A DNA stretch of 51,492 nucleotides from a virus. The position numbers and the translations under genes are program-made. Shown piece by piece: positions 49,902 through 51,492 of the stretch. The notes under the pieces are model-generated. The model had not been told where the DNA came from. It did no database searches and worked only from the letters and a program-made list of their open reading frames with translations. The stretch is taken from IMG/VR virus record IMGVR_UViG_3300042731_008773, positions 1-51,492 of that record. One strand, 5' to 3'. The stretch's first letter is position 1; each line of letters begins with the position of its first letter.

Positions 49902-50066
49902 ATGTCAAAAATAAATATTATAAAAAAAATTCCCTGTGAAATTTTTACTCGTTCAGTGGGTTATTTTAGACCTGTATCTAATTGGAATAAGGGCAAAAAA
50001 GCAGAATTTAGAGATAGATTTACTCATGATCCAAAGAAAATTATAAATAAATTAAAAAAAATGTAA
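49902..50066 (+). CDS. NrdD C-terminal-like glycyl-radical micro-protein
   Basis: GGAGGG precedes ATG 49902. The 54-residue product contains PCEIFTRSVGYFRPVSNW and GKKAEFRDRF. This resembles the glycyl-radical C-terminus of anaerobic ribonucleotide reductase NrdD (R-x-x-G-Y...W-N-x-G-K-x-x-E-x-x-x-R). A stand-alone copy could supply a replacement radical domain. No NrdD catalytic gene is visible. The role is inferred. Confidence 0.6.
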   Translation: MSKINIIKKIPCEIFTRSVGYFRPVSNWNKGKKAEFRDRFTHDPKKIINKLKKM

Positions 50067-50075
50067 TTTATTTAT

Positions 50076-50120
50076 AATTCTAATGTGTATATATTTATAG
50101 ATAAATAAAATATTTTAAAA
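50076..50120 (+). promoter_or_regulatory. 56-bp repeated promoter-like element, copy 3
   Basis: 45 bp match copies 1 and 2 with one mismatch (GAT-G-AAT changed to GAT-A-AAT). It lies upstream of AGGAG and ATG 50135. It would start transcription of the gene at 50135 and the ssDNA-binding protein. Confidence 0.55.
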
Positions 50121-50134
50121 GGAGAAAGTAAAGA

Positions 50135-50671
50135 ATGAAGGATTATGATTATGATCAGGATTTATTTATTGATATTGATCAATTAGAAGTTGAATGGTTA
50201 AACCAACCCCATCGATACATGAAATATGCTAAATTGTGTATTGATGCTGAAAAAGAAAGACAAGAAGCAAAACAATTTTTTGATTTAAAAAAAGCCATAT
50301 TGGGGGAAACTATTAGAGAAGAATTTGCTACAATAAGTGATGATTTAAAAAAACAAGGGATAAAGATTACTGAATCATTTATAACGTCTAAAATATTGCA
50401 ACATAAAGAATACCAAAAAGCACAGGACAGTTATAACAAAAGATGTTATGAACATGATATATTAAAAGTTGCGGTTGAATCCTTTCAGCAAAGAAAAGGA
50501 GCACTTGAAAATCTTGTCAAGTTGGCACTTGCAGAATGGTTTTCAACACCAACTGAACCAAAGTCTATTGAAAAAATACGTCAAAAATCAATTGATGAAA
50601 TTGATGAAATTATAATTAAAGATTTAAATAATAATAAAAAAAGGAGAAGAATAAATGACAAAAAAAAGTAA
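50135..50671 (+). CDS. Coiled-coil protein upstream of the SSB, possible recombination mediator
   Basis: The 178-residue protein is mostly helical with an acidic N-terminus (DYDYDQDLFIDIDQLEVEWL), a Lys/Glu-rich central coiled coil and a basic tail (KKRRRINDKKK). It precedes a gp32-like ssDNA-binding protein, the position of UvsY-type recombination mediators in some phages. No motif proves that. Overlap with the next gene is 17 bases. Confidence 0.5.
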   Translation: MKDYDYDQDLFIDIDQLEVEWLNQPHRYMKYAKLCIDAEKERQEAKQFFDLKKAILGETIREEFATISDDLKKQGIKITESFITSKILQHKEYQKAQDSYNKRCYEHDILKVAVESFQQRKGALENLVKLALAEWFSTPTEPKSIEKIRQKSIDEIDEIIIKDLNNNKKRRRINDKKK

Positions 50672-51492
50672 AAGAAACTTAAAAAAAAGTAGAAGAAGTT
50701 TAAAGGAAGTTTATCAAGAAGATTATAATGACAGAGAATCTGGAGGTTTTGGTGGACAACAATTACTTGATATCTCCAATTATGAGGAGGTTGAATTTTA
50801 TCAAGTAAAAAAAGGTGAAAATGCCATTGATATTATTCCCTATGAAGTAAAATCAAAGAGACATCCTAAAGGAAGAAAAATTGGAAGTTTAGATTATAAA
50901 TTAAGTGTTGCTGCACATAAATCAGGTGCAGGAGCACTTGAGGGATCAATTCTTTGTCTTAAATATACATTTGGAAAACCTTGTCCAATTTGTGAAGAAC
51001 GAAAGAGAATGCTTGATTCTGGGCAGTTTTCAAAAGATGATGAAGAAATTAAAAAACTTAATTTTTCAAAACGTGTAATATATAATGTTATTGATACTCA
51101 AGAACCGGATAAAGGCATTCAATTATTTAGTACGAGTGATTATGAAGTACAGAAAGAAATAATTGAAAAAGCAAAATATTCAGCAAAAGGGGAGGGAGAA
51201 TTTATTGCCTTTGCTGATCTTGATGAAGGATATACTGTAACTTTTAGAGGTGCAAAGCGTCTTGGTGATTATAAAGGATTTAAACCAAAAGATTTTGATT
51301 TTGAAGAGCGGGAAGAAAATTATAATGAAGATATTCTCAATGATGTATATCAACTTGATGAAATGCTTTGTATCCCTACCTATAAAGAAGTAAAAAATAT
51401 ATTTTTAGGTATAGGGAATGAAGAAGAGGATGAAGTTGAAGAGGATGAAGTTGAAGAGGATGAAGTTGAAGAGGATGAAGTTGAAGAGGATG
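50655..51492 (+). CDS. Single-stranded DNA-binding protein, gp32-like (3' partial)
   Basis: The frame is open to the window end (279 codons). It has a basic N-terminus (KRNLKKSRRSLKEVYQ), a GFGGQQ linker, an OB-like core with a zinc-type motif (CPICEE, about residues 114-119, plus an upstream Cys) and KLGD-like segments. The visible C-terminus is acidic. These are features of T4 gp32-type proteins, whose acidic tail recruits replication partners. The end of the gene is outside the window. Confidence 0.7.
   Translation, partial: MTKKSKRNLKKSRRSLKEVYQEDYNDRESGGFGGQQLLDISNYEEVEFYQVKKGENAIDIIPYEVKSKRHPKGRKIGSLDYKLSVAAHKSGAGALEGSILCLKYTFGKPCPICEERKRMLDSGQFSKDDEEIKKLNFSKRVIYNVIDTQEPDKGIQLFSTSDYEVQKEIIEKAKYSAKGEGEFIAFADLDEGYTVTFRGAKRLGDYKGFKPKDFDFEEREENYNEDILNDVYQLDEMLCIPTYKEVKNIFLGIGNEEEDEVEEDEVEEDEVEEDEVEED
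51423..51492 (+). repeat. 15-bp tandem repeat encoding an acidic tail
   Basis: GAAGAGGATGAAGTT repeats four times plus a partial unit, coding for EEDEV. It continues past the window end, so the copy number is unknown. Repeat-number variation would change the length of the acidic tail of the ssDNA-binding protein. Confidence 0.8.

Overview
The window is an AT-rich segment of a contractile-tailed (myovirus-like) bacteriophage genome that runs off both ends of the sequence. Evidence for a phage: large terminase, DUF1073-type portal, MuF-like head protein, capsid protease/scaffold, major capsid protein, tail sheath and tube, tape measure, a Mu-type baseplate, and a complete-looking replication module. 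Genes are tightly packed with strong AGGAG-type ribosome binding sites. The host cannot be named from the sequence. I found no tRNA gene, no integrase and no CRISPR array.

Layout. (1) 1-2748, plus strand: three tandem cysteine-hexapeptide repeat proteins (the first cut by the window edge), a pyrimidine-dimer glycosylase-like protein and a secreted or anchored transglutaminase/papain-like protein. (2) 2750-36484, minus strand: a long late operon read leftwards, in order small zinc protein, small terminase, candidate lysis genes with a class 3 lipase, large terminase, portal, then a type IV-B CRISPR-Cas cassette (csf1, small subunit, csf2, csf3, a zinc protein, a SPOUT-like methyltransferase, a cysH-like gene), MuF-like protein, capsid genes, tail genes, baseplate and a beta-propeller tail fibre. 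(3) 22216-25088, plus strand: an early-type cluster lying inside the late region in the opposite direction. Three near-identical strong promoters with a built-in palindromic operator drive small genes whose coding DNA is made of back-to-back hairpins. (4) 36636-51492, plus strand: the replication operon, beginning with iterons, a strong promoter and a duplicated leader, followed by a sigma-region-2-like protein, SF2 helicase, primase, a structured non-coding RNA, a DnaD-like initiator that appears to contain the replication origin, replicative helicase, QueE, a DNA methyltransferase, sliding clamp, a UDG-DNA polymerase I fusion, clamp loader, a glycyl-radical micro-protein and a ssDNA-binding protein that runs off the end.

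How it works together. The divergent control region near 36.5 kb and the 22.2-24.5 kb promoters would drive early and replication functions. A 56-bp repeated element upstream of genes at 670, 43245 and 50135 is probably a phage-specific promoter, and the sigma-like protein at 36826 is a candidate reader. Late structural genes on the minus strand carry the type IV-B genes with them, so that complex would be made during virion assembly unless it has a promoter I cannot see.

Most unusual items: hairpin-tiled coding DNA (22.37-24.0 kb most strongly), the type IV-B cassette between portal and MuF-like genes, a terminator-ended RNA with a 9-bp loop-loop interaction (40307-40436), strict six-residue cysteine repeat proteins, and a lambda-like origin inside the initiator gene (40845-40973).
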